Source of the DNA: Carposina sasakii
Taxonomy: Eukaryota > Arthropoda > Insecta > Lepidoptera > Carposinidae
Direction of reading: 5' to 3'
NCBI GenBank assembly: GCA_014607495.2
Contig: CP053155.1
Location: 1,860,001 to 1,924,000 of the forward strand
Length of the DNA: 64,000 nucleotides
The notes under the pieces are model-generated. The model had not been told where the DNA came from and ran no database searches. It saw nothing but the letters and a program-made list of their open reading frames with translations. A program made the translations under genes and the position numbers. Below, one piece after another: positions 1 to 11,325 of the stretch. The stretch's first letter is position 1. Every line of letters begins with the position of its first letter.

Positions 1-171
1 GTAGAAATCGCATTGTAACAAAAACTTAGAGAACCTCAGATACTTAGATTATCGCAAGGAATATAAAAATGTCCTTTCAAATATAATTATGAGATTATGT
101 ATAAAAAGAAAGATGGATAAGTTGGCAGCAAAGGCTTTGTAAGTTGACAAGACATGGTTCATTACAAGCCG

Positions 172-560
172 TGATAGCCCAGTGGTTAAGACGTGCACCT
201 TCCAAGCGGGAGGCGTAAGTTCGATCCCAGTCACGGGCCTGTACCAATGAATTTATTTAATGTAAAGATTTTAATGTTGCAAAATTGTCACTTAGCTCGT
301 GCCTCGTTGACAATGCACGTAAAACCGTTGGTCCTGCGCCTGATCTCTCTCCGGTCGATTTGTCACTGTGGACGGCTTTCCGTCCCATCGGAGTATGAAA
401 AGAGCTTGAGGGAATATTTTTGAGAGACTGCATCTGTGTTTGCGCAACACTTGTGCACTATAATATCTCCTACGACCTGGCCAAAATCTCCGTATTTTTT
501 TGGGGGGGATAAAAAAATTGGTCGCCTTGGCCGAAATACGGTCGGAGATCATCATGGCCA
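172..560 (+). repeat. tRNA-derived SINE, family S
   Basis: The first 70 bases resemble a tRNA: a box-A-like GATAGCCCAGTGGTTAAGA near 175 and a box-B-like GTTCGATCCC near 222. A body follows that recurs in reverse at 5,330-5,690 and in part at 39,395-39,530. Two related copies in one window plus Pol III-type boxes point to a SINE rather than a tRNA gene. I could not fix the 3' end or a target-site duplication. Confidence 0.7.
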
Positions 561-571
561 TTACTACGCGG

Positions 572-660
572 ATATTAATCGTCGCAAACGGCGTAGCAAA
601 TGCTACGATTTACTACGCACTGCTACGAACTACTACGAAATGCTACGGTAACAGAGATTG
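572..660. repeat. Degenerate GCTACGAA-type short repeat
   Basis: Loose repetition of (G)CTACGA/TACTACG about every 10 bases. A second, independent patch of the same motif is at 32,185-32,245. It adjoins the 3' side of the SINE and may be its tail or a separate satellite-like unit. Confidence 0.45.
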
Positions 661-928
661 TGAACTCAATCTTGTAATACATTGCGGTTTTTAGATTATA
701 ATTTACATAGCTTTGTTGTCTACTTACAACCCTCTATTTGTTACACCATGTAATTCGACTAAACAAAGAAAAACAGCTTGAATAAAAGTTAACGACGAAT
801 ATAAAAATAGAATTTTTTCAATATAAAAACCCTAGTTTGTATATCTACACCTAATAAACCGGCCATGTGCTTTGTGAATCCGTGAATACTTCACTAAAAA
901 CCTTATCAAGTTTCCACAAATATTAAAT

Positions 929-1215
929 ACTAGTGGACGCCCGCGACTCCGTTCGCGTGGACTACAGAAAAAACAAAATGTCTAAATTATCCGGGATAAA
1001 AACATATTCCCGGGATAAAAAGTATATATGTTAAGTGGGACCTGTCACAATATATTCCTCAAAACTGCATCGAAATCTGTTCAGCCGTTTCTGAGATTAG
1101 CGTGCACAAACGCACAGAAAAACAGACAAAAATTCCATAAATCATTCTTTTGGGTACTATTGCGTTGATAAAAGTCTCCTATAATATTATATCATATTAT
1201 ATATCTCCTATAAGA
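929..1215 (+). repeat. Interspersed repeat, family D (copy 1)
   Basis: Begins near CTAGTGGACGCCCGCGACTC and runs through a core reading GTTCAGCCGTTTCTGAGATT to a tail with CTCCTATAATATT. The same 280-330 bp unit recurs on both strands across the window (14.5, 16.4, 46.9, 51.9, 54.8 and 59.9 kb), so it is a dispersed repeat. No coding capacity is seen; it may be a non-autonomous element or a LINE 3' end. Confidence 0.75.
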
Positions 1216-1589
1216 TTTTAGAGAGAAACTTGTGTGATATATTCAAAATTGGCACCTCGAGGTGTTTTACCGAATAATTAACCCGAGTTTGTTTAAATAG
1301 CTTTAACTTTAGAACAAGTCGGTTCCAAACACGATGTACGATATATTTGCTGTTCTAATTAATTTATACTTATTTCTTTGTATTCAAATAGAGTAAAAAA
1401 TACAGAATGTTAACATAATAAGTTTATTGTAATTATAATATTTATAGGATTAGACGATTTTTTACCAATACAATAAATTTAAATTAAGATTCTAAGTAAT
1501 ATTAGCGTAAATGTTGTGTATTTATTGTGAAAAAATCTAAATTTGTTTATTTTTACTTTTTTTTATGCTGCTTTGACAGTGAAAAAAAA
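1216..1589. other. AT-rich stretch, nothing recognised
   Basis: No ORF of note, no splice-bounded exon and no repeat shared with the rest of the window was found. Confidence 0.5.
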
Positions 1590-1800
1590 ACGTATAATAC
1601 TACAGCTGCTTCTCTTCCCGGGCATACTGTACAATTCAGTAGAGGGACAAGAGGATATTATTTTGTAGGCGATGGATCTGTCACTACTAACTGAATTTGT
1701 ACATCTCAACTATACCCTCGAAGTTGGTCAGAGGTGGCGCCATGTGGTTCTATCGGCCCTTGGTGCTCTGCCTGCCCCGTGGGGGATAATGGTTTGTAAA
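1590..1800. repeat. Interspersed repeat, family F (copy 1)
   Basis: Contains the family landmarks GTAGAGGGACAAGAGG, a TTGGTCAGAGGTGGCGCCATG-like core and GCCCTTGGTGCTCTGCC. Other copies lie at 24.2, 26.9, 27.3, 56.1 and 58.5 kb. No protein is evident; the superfamily is unknown to me. Confidence 0.7.
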
Positions 1801-2650
1801 TGGTTCAAAAATAAACAAGTAAATAAATTCTCATAGCTTTCTAGCACAGAATCTACTAAGATGTATTTAGCAGCAGCATTGGTAACGAGCTATGACATAT
1901 GTATCGGTGAGTTAGCGCTTTTACGCGATGGAACAGATTGTGGAATTAAAGAAACTGGATAAGACGGTGTTCGCTTTGTTTTATTTTGCCTGGGCGCGGG
2001 GGTAAATCCCAAGCCCCGCAGCAACGGAATACACTCACCGTGTTCAGGACGACCCCCTCGACTTTGTTTTAAAGTAAAAAGAAATCACTTTTAGAGTTTG
2101 TCCACATAAACTGTAGATTTTCCATTTATCTCGATTTCCGTGACAATTTTGGGGAATTCCTCTCTTACAGCCAATTTAAAAAACCGATCTCGAGAGGTTT
2201 TTTGCATACTTCAGATTAAATTTTCCATTGTTTTCATACAAAATTTCTAGTTTGGAATTAAAAAGATACGAGATTATTTATGATCTCTAGTATTGAAATT
2301 GGCTGTTAGTGCTCCCCTACACTCCTCAGGGATCATAGGTAGTTAATTCTCATTAATTCTTACTCTCTCATCTTTTAATTAGTTAGTGACGAAAGAGTTT
2401 AGTCTGCATAATATTAAGTCTAACTATTATAGTTTAATTATTATTCCATCGCACGTAAAAATGATATTTCGAGCTATCTATAACATTTAGTGAGCCTGGT
2501 AGATCGTGTAAGGGCCGGATTTTCCAAGGGTCAGATAACTTTATGTTTTAGATATGCTATCTGCCATAGAAAAATCGGCTTAGTGTAAGAGCGAGTAAGA
2601 GACTAATTATTAGTACTAGCAATAGAAGAAAATGAAAATAATATCAAGAG
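1801..2650. other. Unassigned, with a weak inverted repeat
   Basis: No exon is seen. ACAGCCAATTT near 2,168 and AAATTGGCTGT near 2,297 face each other across about 130 bases with loosely matching flanks, so a decayed foldback MITE is possible. Confidence 0.3.
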
Positions 2651-2656
2651 AATCGA

Positions 2657-2960
2657 AATAAATATTTCTTAATCATCATCATTTTCACTTATTACAAGTC
2701 CACTGCCGAACATAGGCTTCCCCCAATTACCTCCGTTGAAAGCGGCCTGTATTTAACTTTGAACCAAGTAAAAGCGTAAAATATATAAACCAGGCAATAC
2801 CTATGTCGTTTCCAGTAAATGTACAGACACAGGATACTACCCCATTAGTAGATAGAGTGGAGAGCGGGCATCTGCGCAGATATCACGTACTCTCGTCTTG
2901 TATGTATCTACACGAGTAGTAATAGTACAAGATTTTCATTTTACTTTGATCTGTGATAGT
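2657..2960. repeat. RTE-type LINE tail fragment (family E-like)
   Basis: CAAGTCCACTGCCGAACATAGGCTTCCCCC is a diverged form of the family E landmark CAGTCCACTGCTGGACGTAGG found at 8.1, 33.4 and 46.1 kb. The rest of the stretch shows nothing further. Confidence 0.45.
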
Positions 2961-2976
2961 CTTCGCCATTTTGCTA

Positions 2977-3375
2977 TACAGGATGTTTTTTCGTTGCCAC
3001 CCTTAACGAAGGGTTCGTACTCTATACATCAAATAAAGTAAGTTTATGCCAAAAAAATGCTGGGACACAATGTAAATTTTTTAGATTTTTTTAAAAATTA
3101 CTTTATCGGGCAAAATTTATAGTGTCCAGTGTTTATGCTAGTTTTTTTTTATAGACAGATATAAATTATTTCTCGTGAAAAAATCTTGCTACACGCGTCT
3201 ATCTGCATTTATGCAGAAAAATGCAGTCCATTTACTCAAATTTGGACCCTAATATTTTGGAAACCATACACTTCCCAGGTATGCTTCCATGTAGAAAAAT
3301 TATCGTGATGATGAGGAGATTTCGTAATTCCGATTCCGAATCGGGAACGTTGACGACCAAAAATCACCCCGTATA
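2977..3375 (+). mobile_element. TA-target MITE, family A (copy 1)
   Basis: Starts TA|CAGGATGTTTTTT and ends near AAAAATCACCCCG|TA, so the ends are roughly inverted. Internal landmarks are CCCTTAACGAAGGGT, TTACTCAAATTTGGACCCTA and GATCGTGATGATGAGGAGAT-like. No transposase is encoded. The ends and TA target resemble a Tc1/mariner-type non-autonomous element. This copy has a few extra bases before the GGGAACGTTGACGACC block. Confidence 0.75.
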
Positions 3376-4244
3376 CTCGTATTTAGCTTACAATATCTAC
3401 GTTTGATTTTGTTATAAATAACATTGTTATTTCCAATATATTTATGTGCTAAAAATGTATCGTATTACAATGTTTTCTTATAAGTTAGTTATTAAAGGTA
3501 ACGTTACGCAAAATGGTGGAATATAAATAGCGCTGAGGTTTCTTTTTATTTCAGGAAAAATATACTTTTTCCCGGAAAGTCATAACTTTTTAAAATATGA
3601 ACAGACAAAGAAGTCGCTATTTATTCAAGATGTCGATGTTTAACAAGGAAAATTAAATAAAACAGAGAAAAAATTATGTAGCTAAACATTGGAACCAATT
3701 TCTAAATTATTGGCCTAATTTTAAATTACCTATACATCGATCACACTCGACGTCTCCAGTTTATGATTAAAAAGTTAGACAGTAATCTACTCATTTGGTG
3801 GAACTGACTATACCGAAAAACAAAAAATATCACCTCTATGCATTAAAACAATTTCCTACACAATTATTGCACGACAGCCACGGAATCCGATATTTACAGA
3901 TGTTGAATGACATTTCCTATCCGGCAGATCGCCGGCTTCAGCCGCCGCAGACAATCCAATAGAAAAGACGTCTGCAAACCGGATATGCGCAAGCGGTCGA
4001 GTGTGAGAACTCCGACCTATGGATGAGGTGTTTTGTATAACAGGGCTCAGTTACGGAAATAATCATGTATAAAGTTTAAAATGTACAAATTGCACACCCA
4101 CTTTTCACCAATTAGCCTATTAAGTTCCACGTGGTAAGGGGTGAGCCTACCGCCGCTTTTCGGGCACAAATTCAATAATCTAGCGACCGGTAACGAATCC
4201 AATAACGGAACTGTTTCCGTGCCGTTCTAAATAGGTATCATACA
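3376..4244. other. Unassigned AT-rich stretch
   Basis: No exon is recognised. A GC-rich patch at 3,918-3,960 and a fragment near 4,120-4,220 shared with 23,520-23,650 (both read GAGCCTACCGCC/TTAGCCTACCGCC and end near TTTTCGGG) are probably repeat debris. Confidence 0.4.
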
Positions 4245-4614
4245 TACATAACCTCACACCTATATCCCATAGGGGTAGGCAGAGACTACAGATCTCCATT
4301 TAGTACGTTCCAAACATACCTCTTTCGCCTCATCCACATTCATTAACATCTTCATATATGCTCGCCGGTTTCGGGTGCTATAGCCCATTTTTAGTACATC
4401 CCCAATTTGGTCTATGTATGTTCGTCTAGGGCGACCTCTCCCAGCATTGCCATTCACTTCTGCCACATATCTTTTTCGTTAATCGTCTTCCATCCATTCT
4501 TTCCAAATATCCAAACCATCGAAGCATACCTTTCTCTATCCTTGTCACTACGTCCTCTTTCACACCGCATAATTCTCTTATCACACTATTTCTCATTCTA
4601 TCTCGTAAAGTCAC
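4245..4614 (-). pseudogene. Non-LTR retrotransposon ORF2 C-terminal fragment
   Basis: Two overlapping minus-strand frames together read like the tail of a LINE endonuclease/RT polyprotein: an MTLRDRMRNSVIRELCGVKE segment, then LRWFGYLERMDGRRLTKKI, then RGRPRRTYIDQIGDVLK and TKWRSVVSAYPYG. A frameshift lies near 4,466 and there is no catalytic region, so this is a 5'-truncated, dead copy. The clade cannot be assigned from the tail alone. Confidence 0.75.
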
Positions 4615-4624
4615 GCGTAAATAG

Positions 4625-4745
4625 GTATCATAAGCTATTTAAAGTCAGAGCCTCGTCCGTTAAATAACAGGGTGCATCACGGGCAGGTGAGGTTGACTTT
4701 GGATCCTAAGGTAATTAGTGGGACCCACTTACATCCTCTGTTATA
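4625..4745 (-). repeat. Interspersed repeat, family L (copy 1)
   Basis: Shares CAGGTGAGGTTGACTTTGG and GTGGGACCCACTTACA in reverse with 10,793-10,905 and 21,836-21,965. Short, non-coding and of unknown class. Confidence 0.6.
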
Positions 4746-5329
4746 ATATGTTATATGTTAATGTAATATGTATAATATACTATGTTAGTTATCAACTAGC
4801 TACCGTTATCCATCACCATTTTACATCCACGTTCCAAGAATAAAGTAATCTCGAGTGCTCTCTGTCCACATCAGAGGATTGTGATTTATCGGAGCCGAGC
4901 GGAGCGGAACGATACTCGTATGTCCGTTGCGGCTCCACGTGTCATGTAAAGCGGACCACTGACTAGCAGTTTACAGGCTGGACACATAGTTATTACATCA
5001 ATGAATAGGAATATTGTTTATACATTTTTTGGTCGAATTTGATTTAATAACTGCTGATTGATCTTTAACATCTGCAAGCCTAGCATGACCTGCGAAATAC
5101 GATATGATAACCCATTTATCGACATTTAGGCTGTCAAATTACGATAAATATAGCCGCTATGTTGAATTTTGTAAAGAGACGATACGATATCCACAATGCG
5201 TGGTCATGCTAGGGGGGCTGATCGTGCTATTCTAAAGAGAAGGTACAGTATGTAACCGAATTTCACGATCACAACTGTGTCTAGTTATATGTATATATGT
5301 AATTTAATATCAACTATGTGTCTCGGGAA
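4746..5329. other. Unassigned stretch
   Basis: A local GC-rich patch at 4,890-4,945 contains GAGCCGAGCGGAGCGG. No exon structure or window-wide repeat is seen. Confidence 0.35.
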
Positions 5330-5690
5330 CACAACAATGTCTATTATGATGATCTCCGACCGGATTTCGGTCAAAGCGACCAATCTCTACGGAGATTGGC
5401 CAGGTACGCAGGAGATATTATAGTGCACAAGTGTGTGCGCAAACACAGATGCACTCTCTATTCCGTCACTCTCATAGTCCGATGGGACGGAAAGCCGACA
5501 CGACCGCAGAGAGATCAGGCGCAGGACTAACGGTTTTACGTGCTTTCCGAGGCACGAGCTAAGTGACGATTTTGCAATCTGTAAATTAAAAAATATTGGT
5601 AAGGCCATGGTACAGGCCCATGACTGGGATCGAACTTAGGAAGGTGCACGTCTTAACCACTGGGCTATCACCGCTTAATGTCTTTATATG
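5330..5690 (-). repeat. tRNA-derived SINE, family S (reverse copy)
   Basis: The tRNA-like head lies at 5,610-5,675 on the minus strand (GTGATAGCCCAGTGGTTAAG and GTTCGATCCCAGTCATGGG). The body matches the copy at 172-560. Confidence 0.7.
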
Positions 5691-5708
5691 TACTTTTCGA
5701 TTATTAAC

Positions 5709-5929
5709 TAATTGAATATAAATGAAATTGTATTAGGCGTTACAATTCGGAAGTTCAAACATTCACTATGGGTGCGGCCATCACCGGGCCCTACACCCTC
5801 CACTGATTCTCATGGCGATTGTAGTTAGTGCAAGTGCCTGTTTTCGCAGTTATGAGTTATCAGATCCGAGGGTCAGTGGAGGGTGTAGGGCCCGGTGGTG
5901 GGCGCACCCATAGTGAATAATTGAATATA
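5709..5929. mobile_element. Foldback element, family H (copy 1), exact 12-bp TSD
   Basis: The element is 5,721-5,917 (197 bp). TAATTGAATATA is repeated exactly on both sides (5,709-5,720 and 5,918-5,929). Its outer parts, CACTATGGGTGCGGCCATCA and its near-complement at 5,895-5,915, fold back on each other through GGGCCCTACACCCTCCACTG. A longer copy is at 62,879-63,331. TSDs of this length fit target-primed (LINE-type) insertion better than cut-and-paste. Confidence 0.8.
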
Positions 5930-7119
5930 TAGGTAGTCCAAGTCCATCGTTACGGCTAACAAAGTATCTAGAACATAAAAAATACTACTCACCTATTGAT
6001 TTCTAATAATTAACTCATTGAAAACTTATATATATGCATAATTAACGCATTTGCAATTACCTTGTTACGAAGAACCTACAGTTGACGTAATTACTATCGA
6101 TTTAGAATTATTCCTATGCCTGATTTCGGCATATATTTTGTATGCAGTGACACATATAACGTAGTCATGCACATAGTAACTAGCGCCCTCGTAGGAACTA
6201 TACTAAAACTCACTCTAGTACTCTAGTCGAAGCTTGAACTACGTAGCCCATCGAGTCTATGTCAAGGTTTAGGTCTATACAAAGTTTGACAATAGCGATG
6301 TCCGCATCGTTACCCGATTGGGCCGTATTTGACCTTGTTGTGTTGAAACAAAGGCACAGCAAAGGCGTGTTTTTTCACATAGTCATGGGCTGTCCATTAT
6401 TCAGTAGTCGAGTGTTAGCTGTTGTTATTAATTTGGTATGTAATATAAATAGGCTGTCTAGTCTTACCATTGAAAATCTGCCCTAAGTTAAGAAACGTTT
6501 GATAGCCATCGATGTAAAACAGTGCTTGTGTGTTGTTGCAAGTCCACTGTAATACAATTTAAACAGACTTTCAATGAAAAGCTAGATGTATAAAAATATT
6601 TCTTTATACATGCCACACATGGCTGTGCTTTAAAAATGGGGTACCCAAAATTATACATACCGATTTCAATATACAGCGTAGAAGATTAATAAAGGCTTCC
6701 CCAGAAATATTGTTGATTTGCCATACTCGTATATCAGATAAGAAAAGGCAACATAAATACTTGATTGATGATATCCGAAATGAAAGCATTTGGCCGAGAT
6801 TTGTTGTGATTTCTATCATGCGATGTCTGTTGTTATTGTATAAATAGAAGTGTCTAGAAAAGATAAATTCTGTAATGTCTACAGTCTAGACAGCACAGGT
6901 GTCATCTAATTTAAAGTACGTTAAACTCGTATAAATATTTTACAAAATACTTTAAAAAGTTGATAACAGTTCGTAATGGAGCTGTTTTTTACATAATTAA
7001 GGGTCGTTTGTAGGTAAAACAATATCAAATAGTTTCATCATTAAACAGTTTGTTTGTTTGTTTGTTTTTTCAGGAACTACGCTGATTTGAAAAATTCTTT
7101 CAGTGTTAGATAGCCCATT
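5930..7119. other. Unassigned stretch, no gene seen
   Basis: Open frames at 6,259-6,486 (+) and 6,604-6,819 (-) lack recognisable domains or good splice borders. A GTTT microsatellite of about four units lies near 7,049-7,068. Confidence 0.4.
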
Positions 7120-7330
7120 TACCAAGGAAGGCTACAGTCTATACAACAACCTGCCCGGCTTCGCACGGGTACAACGCCCCCTCACGCGGACGAAGTCGTG
7201 GGCGGCTGCTAGTATACAATATCTGCTGATGCGCATTTCTAGAATACATCGCACCTTCCATACATATCATGAGAGTCGACTAAATAACATAGTGACGCTC
7301 TCTCAGGCGATAAGCTTACAACTTATTACT
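7120..7330 (+). repeat. Repeat fragments, families I and J
   Basis: CCCGGCTTCGCACGGGTACA to ACGAAGTCGTGGGCGGCTGC (family I) recurs reversed at 31,955-32,040 and 33,335-33,410. Family J words follow (ATCGCACCTTCC, GAGTCGACTAAA, CAACTTATTACTGATC), also found at 39.9 and 63.6 kb. Non-coding. Confidence 0.5.
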
Positions 7331-8045
7331 GATCTTTTATGTATATTAGCTAATTTTTGAAACGCAATAATATACATGAAATAATAGCCCATTTTGCGAA
7401 TTGTGTGCAGGTACCTACTTAGATACTACACCGTAATAACATTAGATAAAGAGGTAATATTGCTATATTTTCAATATAGGCTAAGCTAAATGCATTTTAA
7501 AATAATCTTGTAGAAAATCTTATTTTTGCCAGAGAAATCTTTTATTTTTCATCAACGGATTATCCTCCTTGCTCCAGTCTCTAAGTAATACCCATCAAAA
7601 AGCGAAAGGCGAGAGACAGCCGTGTCTGCACGGCTCCACAAATGACGCGATGTGAGGCTACCCTACCCTTTTTTGGTCGACATATTTTAGATTTGAGACA
7701 TCTTTAAGACCTTTTCTTTGAATTATGTAGGTACGAGTAGTTATTGGAATTGTTGCAGTTTTTTCTAATTCACCTTTATTATAATAATAGTAAAGGAATC
7801 TGTGCCAATGATGTTTCGGGGTTAAAACCATGTAGATTTAGGGCTAGGGGTCTCCAAAATAGGAGTTAATGGTAATCTTCTAGTTTTCAGGTACGAGTAC
7901 TCCAAATTTTCGACAGTGTTTTATTTAATTTCAAATGAGTGAACGACTTAACTATCCCATCTTACTAAACCTACCAATATTATACATGTGAAGTGAGAAT
8001 AGGTATTGGAGTGTTTATTAATCTTTCACGTAAAACTTCATCTTC
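7331..8045. other. Unassigned stretch
   Basis: AT-rich; no exon, TIR element or shared repeat was recognised. Confidence 0.4.
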
Positions 8046-8335
8046 TTCTTCAGCCTATTGCAGTCCACTGCTGGATGTAGGCCTCTCCCAGGGCACGCCA
8101 CAAGGCCACTTGTGCCACAACTAAAAACAAAACAACAAAACTGCCACAGGGGAGTTTTGCCCATAGTCACCACGCTGGGCAGGCGGGTTGGTGACCGCAG
8201 TGTGATTTTCGGACTATGTTTTCAGTACGGGAGGCGCTGCTGCCCACCTCTCAGAAACCCTTAATCGCCTCATACGATACCCACGGGCAGGCAGGGGTAG
8301 TACAAACTCTGCTCTGCCGCCACCACGCGGCATCA
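8046..8335 (-). repeat. RTE-type LINE 3' end, family E (copy 1)
   Basis: Landmarks are GCAGTCCACTGCTGGATGTA, CACGCTGGGCAGGCGGGTTG and AAACCCTTAATCGCCTCATA. In better copies (33.7 kb) the minus strand reads a W-M-x-x-A-x-D-R-x-x-W tail typical of RTE-clade ORF2 C-termini, hence the LINE call and the strand. Confidence 0.65.
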
Positions 8336-8848
8336 GATAGGAATTAAATACTGTGGATCGTTATGCATGATACGCACTTATTCAGTACGAAAGTGTGTCT
8401 TAATTCTATCATAAAGTTAAGCAAATTAAAATATTACCACGCATTAAATGGTTTTTGCATACATTACGAAATGCATTGAAACACTGGTAAAACTAGTTGT
8501 CACTAAACTTTTATCGTGAGTGTTATGTTACTTGTGTATTTTCATAATTTTCGTACAAACATTGCATTTACAGCTACATTGTAATAAAGATAGTAAATAG
8601 CCTGAGAAAATTGGCCTGTTGGGTTTCGATGAGACGTGACGTCTTACTGCTAAAATGAACGCAAATGATTTAGAAATCTTATAGTTACATACATGTCAAT
8701 TAACATTATTATAATAAGTAGTTTAATTCGAGCTTGATTACAGTTAAATTGCATAAATTAAACGCCTTTGCTAAACATGACTGTATCTTCTTCGTAATCC
8801 TGTAGTACTAACTACCTTATTAATGTATCTCATGGAGACAAATGACTT
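8336..8848. other. Unassigned stretch
   Basis: No coding signal, TIR element or shared repeat was recognised. Confidence 0.4.
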
Positions 8849-9114
8849 ATACAGGATGTAACAGAAAGGGTATGTTAAGCGAAAAGCTATGTAAATAGCC
8901 CACTATAGAGAACCTATTTCCAAAATTAGAGACTCGAAATCACATTTTTATTTTTCAAGATTGTATGAAAATTCCTGAGATATTTATAAATTCTCCATAC
9001 TATCGGGAAAAATAAACATGTGATTTCGGGTCTCAAATTTTGTGGATAGGTTCTCTACAGTGGGCTATTTACATAGCTTTTCGCTTAACATACCCTTTTT
9101 GTTACACCCTGTAT
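8849..9114. mobile_element. Foldback MITE, family B (copy 1)
   Basis: Almost entirely palindromic. The left arm TACAGGATGTAACAGAAAGG...TATGTTAAGCGAAAAGC is complemented by GCTTTTCGCTTAACATACCC...GTTACACCCTGTA on the right; arms are about 110 bp with a short centre. TA flanks both sides. At least eight copies occur in the window; none encodes a protein. The ends suggest mobilisation by a Tc1/mariner-type transposase. Confidence 0.85.
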
Positions 9115-9610
9115 ACAAGAGAGGCCATGTTTTTGAGACCATAAATATAAAATTAATATATATTATAAAGATAAAGTACTATATTTCCTACACATAGAGC
9201 GCCATTACAGCGCATACAGCTCCATTAACATTTTAAAGCGAGTTTCCGCAAAAACACGCCAAAGCCACTATAATTGCATTGCTGTTGTAAACTTTCGAGC
9301 GAATAAATCTGATGCGCGTAGTTTGTGACGACATAAAACGCACAGTAAGGAAGAAAATAGAAATATAGACACAGGCATTTCCGTTTTACATAATCCCGTG
9401 GAAATTTAGAGAAATCCTTCCTTAGTTGTCCCCTGTACTCCCCAAGGAACATCATTTCTTACTGATACTGCAGTTACCGCGTTTAGGGAACATAGTCATG
9501 TGTATATATAGGTATATCTCTACTATCGTCTATTATTCTCTATTTATAATATCATTAAATTTCAGAAAAAATCATTTATACTCCTTTACAGAATATGTTA
9601 CTACAAATAA
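9115..9610. other. Unassigned stretch
   Basis: Short open frames at 9,225-9,455 (-) and 9,426-9,610 (+) show no domain or splice context. Confidence 0.35.
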
Positions 9611-9996
9611 ATACAGAGTGTTTTTTTGTGGCCACCTTTAACGAAGGGTACGTATTCTATACATGAAATAAAGTAAGTTTATGCCAAAAAAAATGCTGGA
9701 AAAAAAAAAAAAATTTAAAAAAAAAATTTAAATTCCTTGATCGTGCGAAATTTATAGTGTCTAGTGTTTATGTTAGTTTTTTTTATAGACAGATATTAAT
9801 TATTTTTCGTGAAAAAATCCTGCTACGCGCGTCTATGTGCATTTATGCATGTATGCAGTCTATTTACTCAACTTTGGACCCCAATATTTTGGAAACCAGA
9901 CACTTCCCAGGTATGCTTCCATGGAGAAAAATGATCGTGATGATGAGGAGATTCCGTAGTTTTCGGAAACGTTGACGACCAAAAATCACCCTGTAT
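9611..9996 (+). mobile_element. MITE, family A (copy 2)
   Basis: Full-length copy, TA|CAGAGTGTTTTTTT to AAATCACCCTG|TA, with an A-rich run at 9,699-9,729. It carries CGTAGTTTTCGGAAACGTTG where copy 1 has an expanded block. Confidence 0.75.
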
Positions 9997-10792
9997 ACTT
10001 CGCATCAATTGCACCATGATAAAAGGGAGGTTCCATAATCAATGCGACTGTCAAAGCAGATAAGCTAAGAAAGATCTTTATTTCACTATTGAAGCATGTA
10101 AAAATGCATGTAAATATCGATAATGCTATATAGCATTGGCTTTCAGCTATTTCTTCAATGCTGAGACAAAACTACTGAAATTAGAAACGTGATAATAAGA
10201 ATGGTTTTTATGACGTGTAGATCAACTATGAAGAGATATCCCGAAATTTCCACGGCAACGGGAAATTACCTTCATTTACCTTTTAATTATAAAATGAAAA
10301 GGTAAAGTGTGAACCAATCGCTGGCTAACATTTGCCTCTCTTCCGCTCCCGATAATTTCTATAACAAACGTTGTCACATCATCTCCTCTCTAAGCTTGCT
10401 TCACGCCAAGCGTCGACGACAAATGTCGCGCAACGTTGAAAACAGCAATTTGTTTCATTGCGTTCGGGAAGTTTATTGTAAACGACCCCTTTTGGGACAT
10501 TACCTTCTGTTCTTACCGTGTATTGTGCAAACATCTTTTGTCGCATTGTATAAAAAATAGCACTACATGAGGATAGAAGTGTCTTACTTATAAACACTTT
10601 AAACATTGACTGGGCTGATTAATGCTTAATTTAATAGATATTCTATACATTTTGCTGTCAAATGTCGTGCGCGGTTTATAAGTAAGCCTTACTAGCCTAG
10701 TTTGTTCTAAAATTGAAAGTCCACCAATAAATAATAGATTTTTCTAATTTCTATAGCTACCATTCTATACAGAACCTTACGGCATATACTAA
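9997..10792. other. Unassigned stretch
   Basis: Open frames at 10,309-10,560 (+) and 10,379-10,606 (-) overlap one another and have no recognisable domain. Within the minus-strand gene's territory this is probably intron or 3' flank. Confidence 0.35.
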
Positions 10793-10905
10793 GGTGTAAG
10801 TGGGTGCGAATAATACCTTAGGATGCAAAGTTAACCTCACCTGCACCGCCGTGATGCACCCTGCTATTTAACGAGACGAGGCTCACGCTAAAAATTAAAT
10901 TTACT
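10793..10905 (+). repeat. Interspersed repeat, family L (copy 2)
   Basis: Reads GGTGTAAGTGGGTGCGAATA to AACGAGACGAGGCTC, matching 21,836-21,965 in the same orientation. Confidence 0.55.
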
Positions 10906-10953
10906 ACCTTTTTAGAATGACTCGGTAACATTTCCTATAGGATTACTTACCGC

Positions 10954-11095
10954 CCCCTGATTACTTAATTTGCAATAACAAAGCCGAAGCAATGCGATAG
11001 CGAAAATTGTACTACAATATTCTTAATGAAATGTCAAAGTTCCTTTGAAATTCATTTTACGTAATACGAATTTGACAAGCAATCAGCGATTTTTG
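10954..11095. mobile_element. MITE, family M (partial copy)
   Basis: CCCCCTGATTAC and AAGCAATGCGATAGCGAAAA, then a body matching 14,624-14,760 in reverse complement. The second TIR is missing. It ends about 40 bases from the donor of the CUB exon. Confidence 0.65.
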
Positions 11096-11132
11096 TACCT
11101 ACATATACAAAAAAGTAAAAAAATAAACTTAC

Positions 11133-11325
11133 TGTTGCTCATGCTCCGTCTGCAGCTCCTCAAGATGCAGCGTGATGGTGTGCGCTGGTGGAGCCCTGAT
11201 CTCCGTGAGGCAGTCCACATCATCAGGGTAGGAGCGAGGGTACCCTGGGCTGGAGACAGTGGCGTGTGGCGACGTGTGCGAGAGAACCACGGTTTCGTTG
11301 CATTGTATTGTGGATTGGATGATTG
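11133..11325 (-). CDS. CUB-domain exon of an extracellular protein (internal exon)
   Basis: Read on the minus strand, the exon opens after TTTAATTACAG and closes before GTAAGTTTA, a near-consensus donor. It gives about 63 codons with a leading 2-nt and a trailing 2-nt part-codon. The peptide starts the first half of a CUB domain: a Cys about nine residues in, then T-V-S-S-P-G-Y-P-R-S-Y-P-D-D-V-D-C and E-I-R-A-P-P-A-H-T-I-T-L. CUB domains are extracellular protein- or carbohydrate-binding beta-sandwiches. The 5' phase matches the lectin exon at 29,302-29,478, so the two are probably consecutive. The second half of the domain must lie on a later exon, not found at lower coordinates. A large protein such as the fly Uninflatable combines these domains, but identity is unproven. 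The plus-strand frame over this exon is a shadow. Confidence 0.85.
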
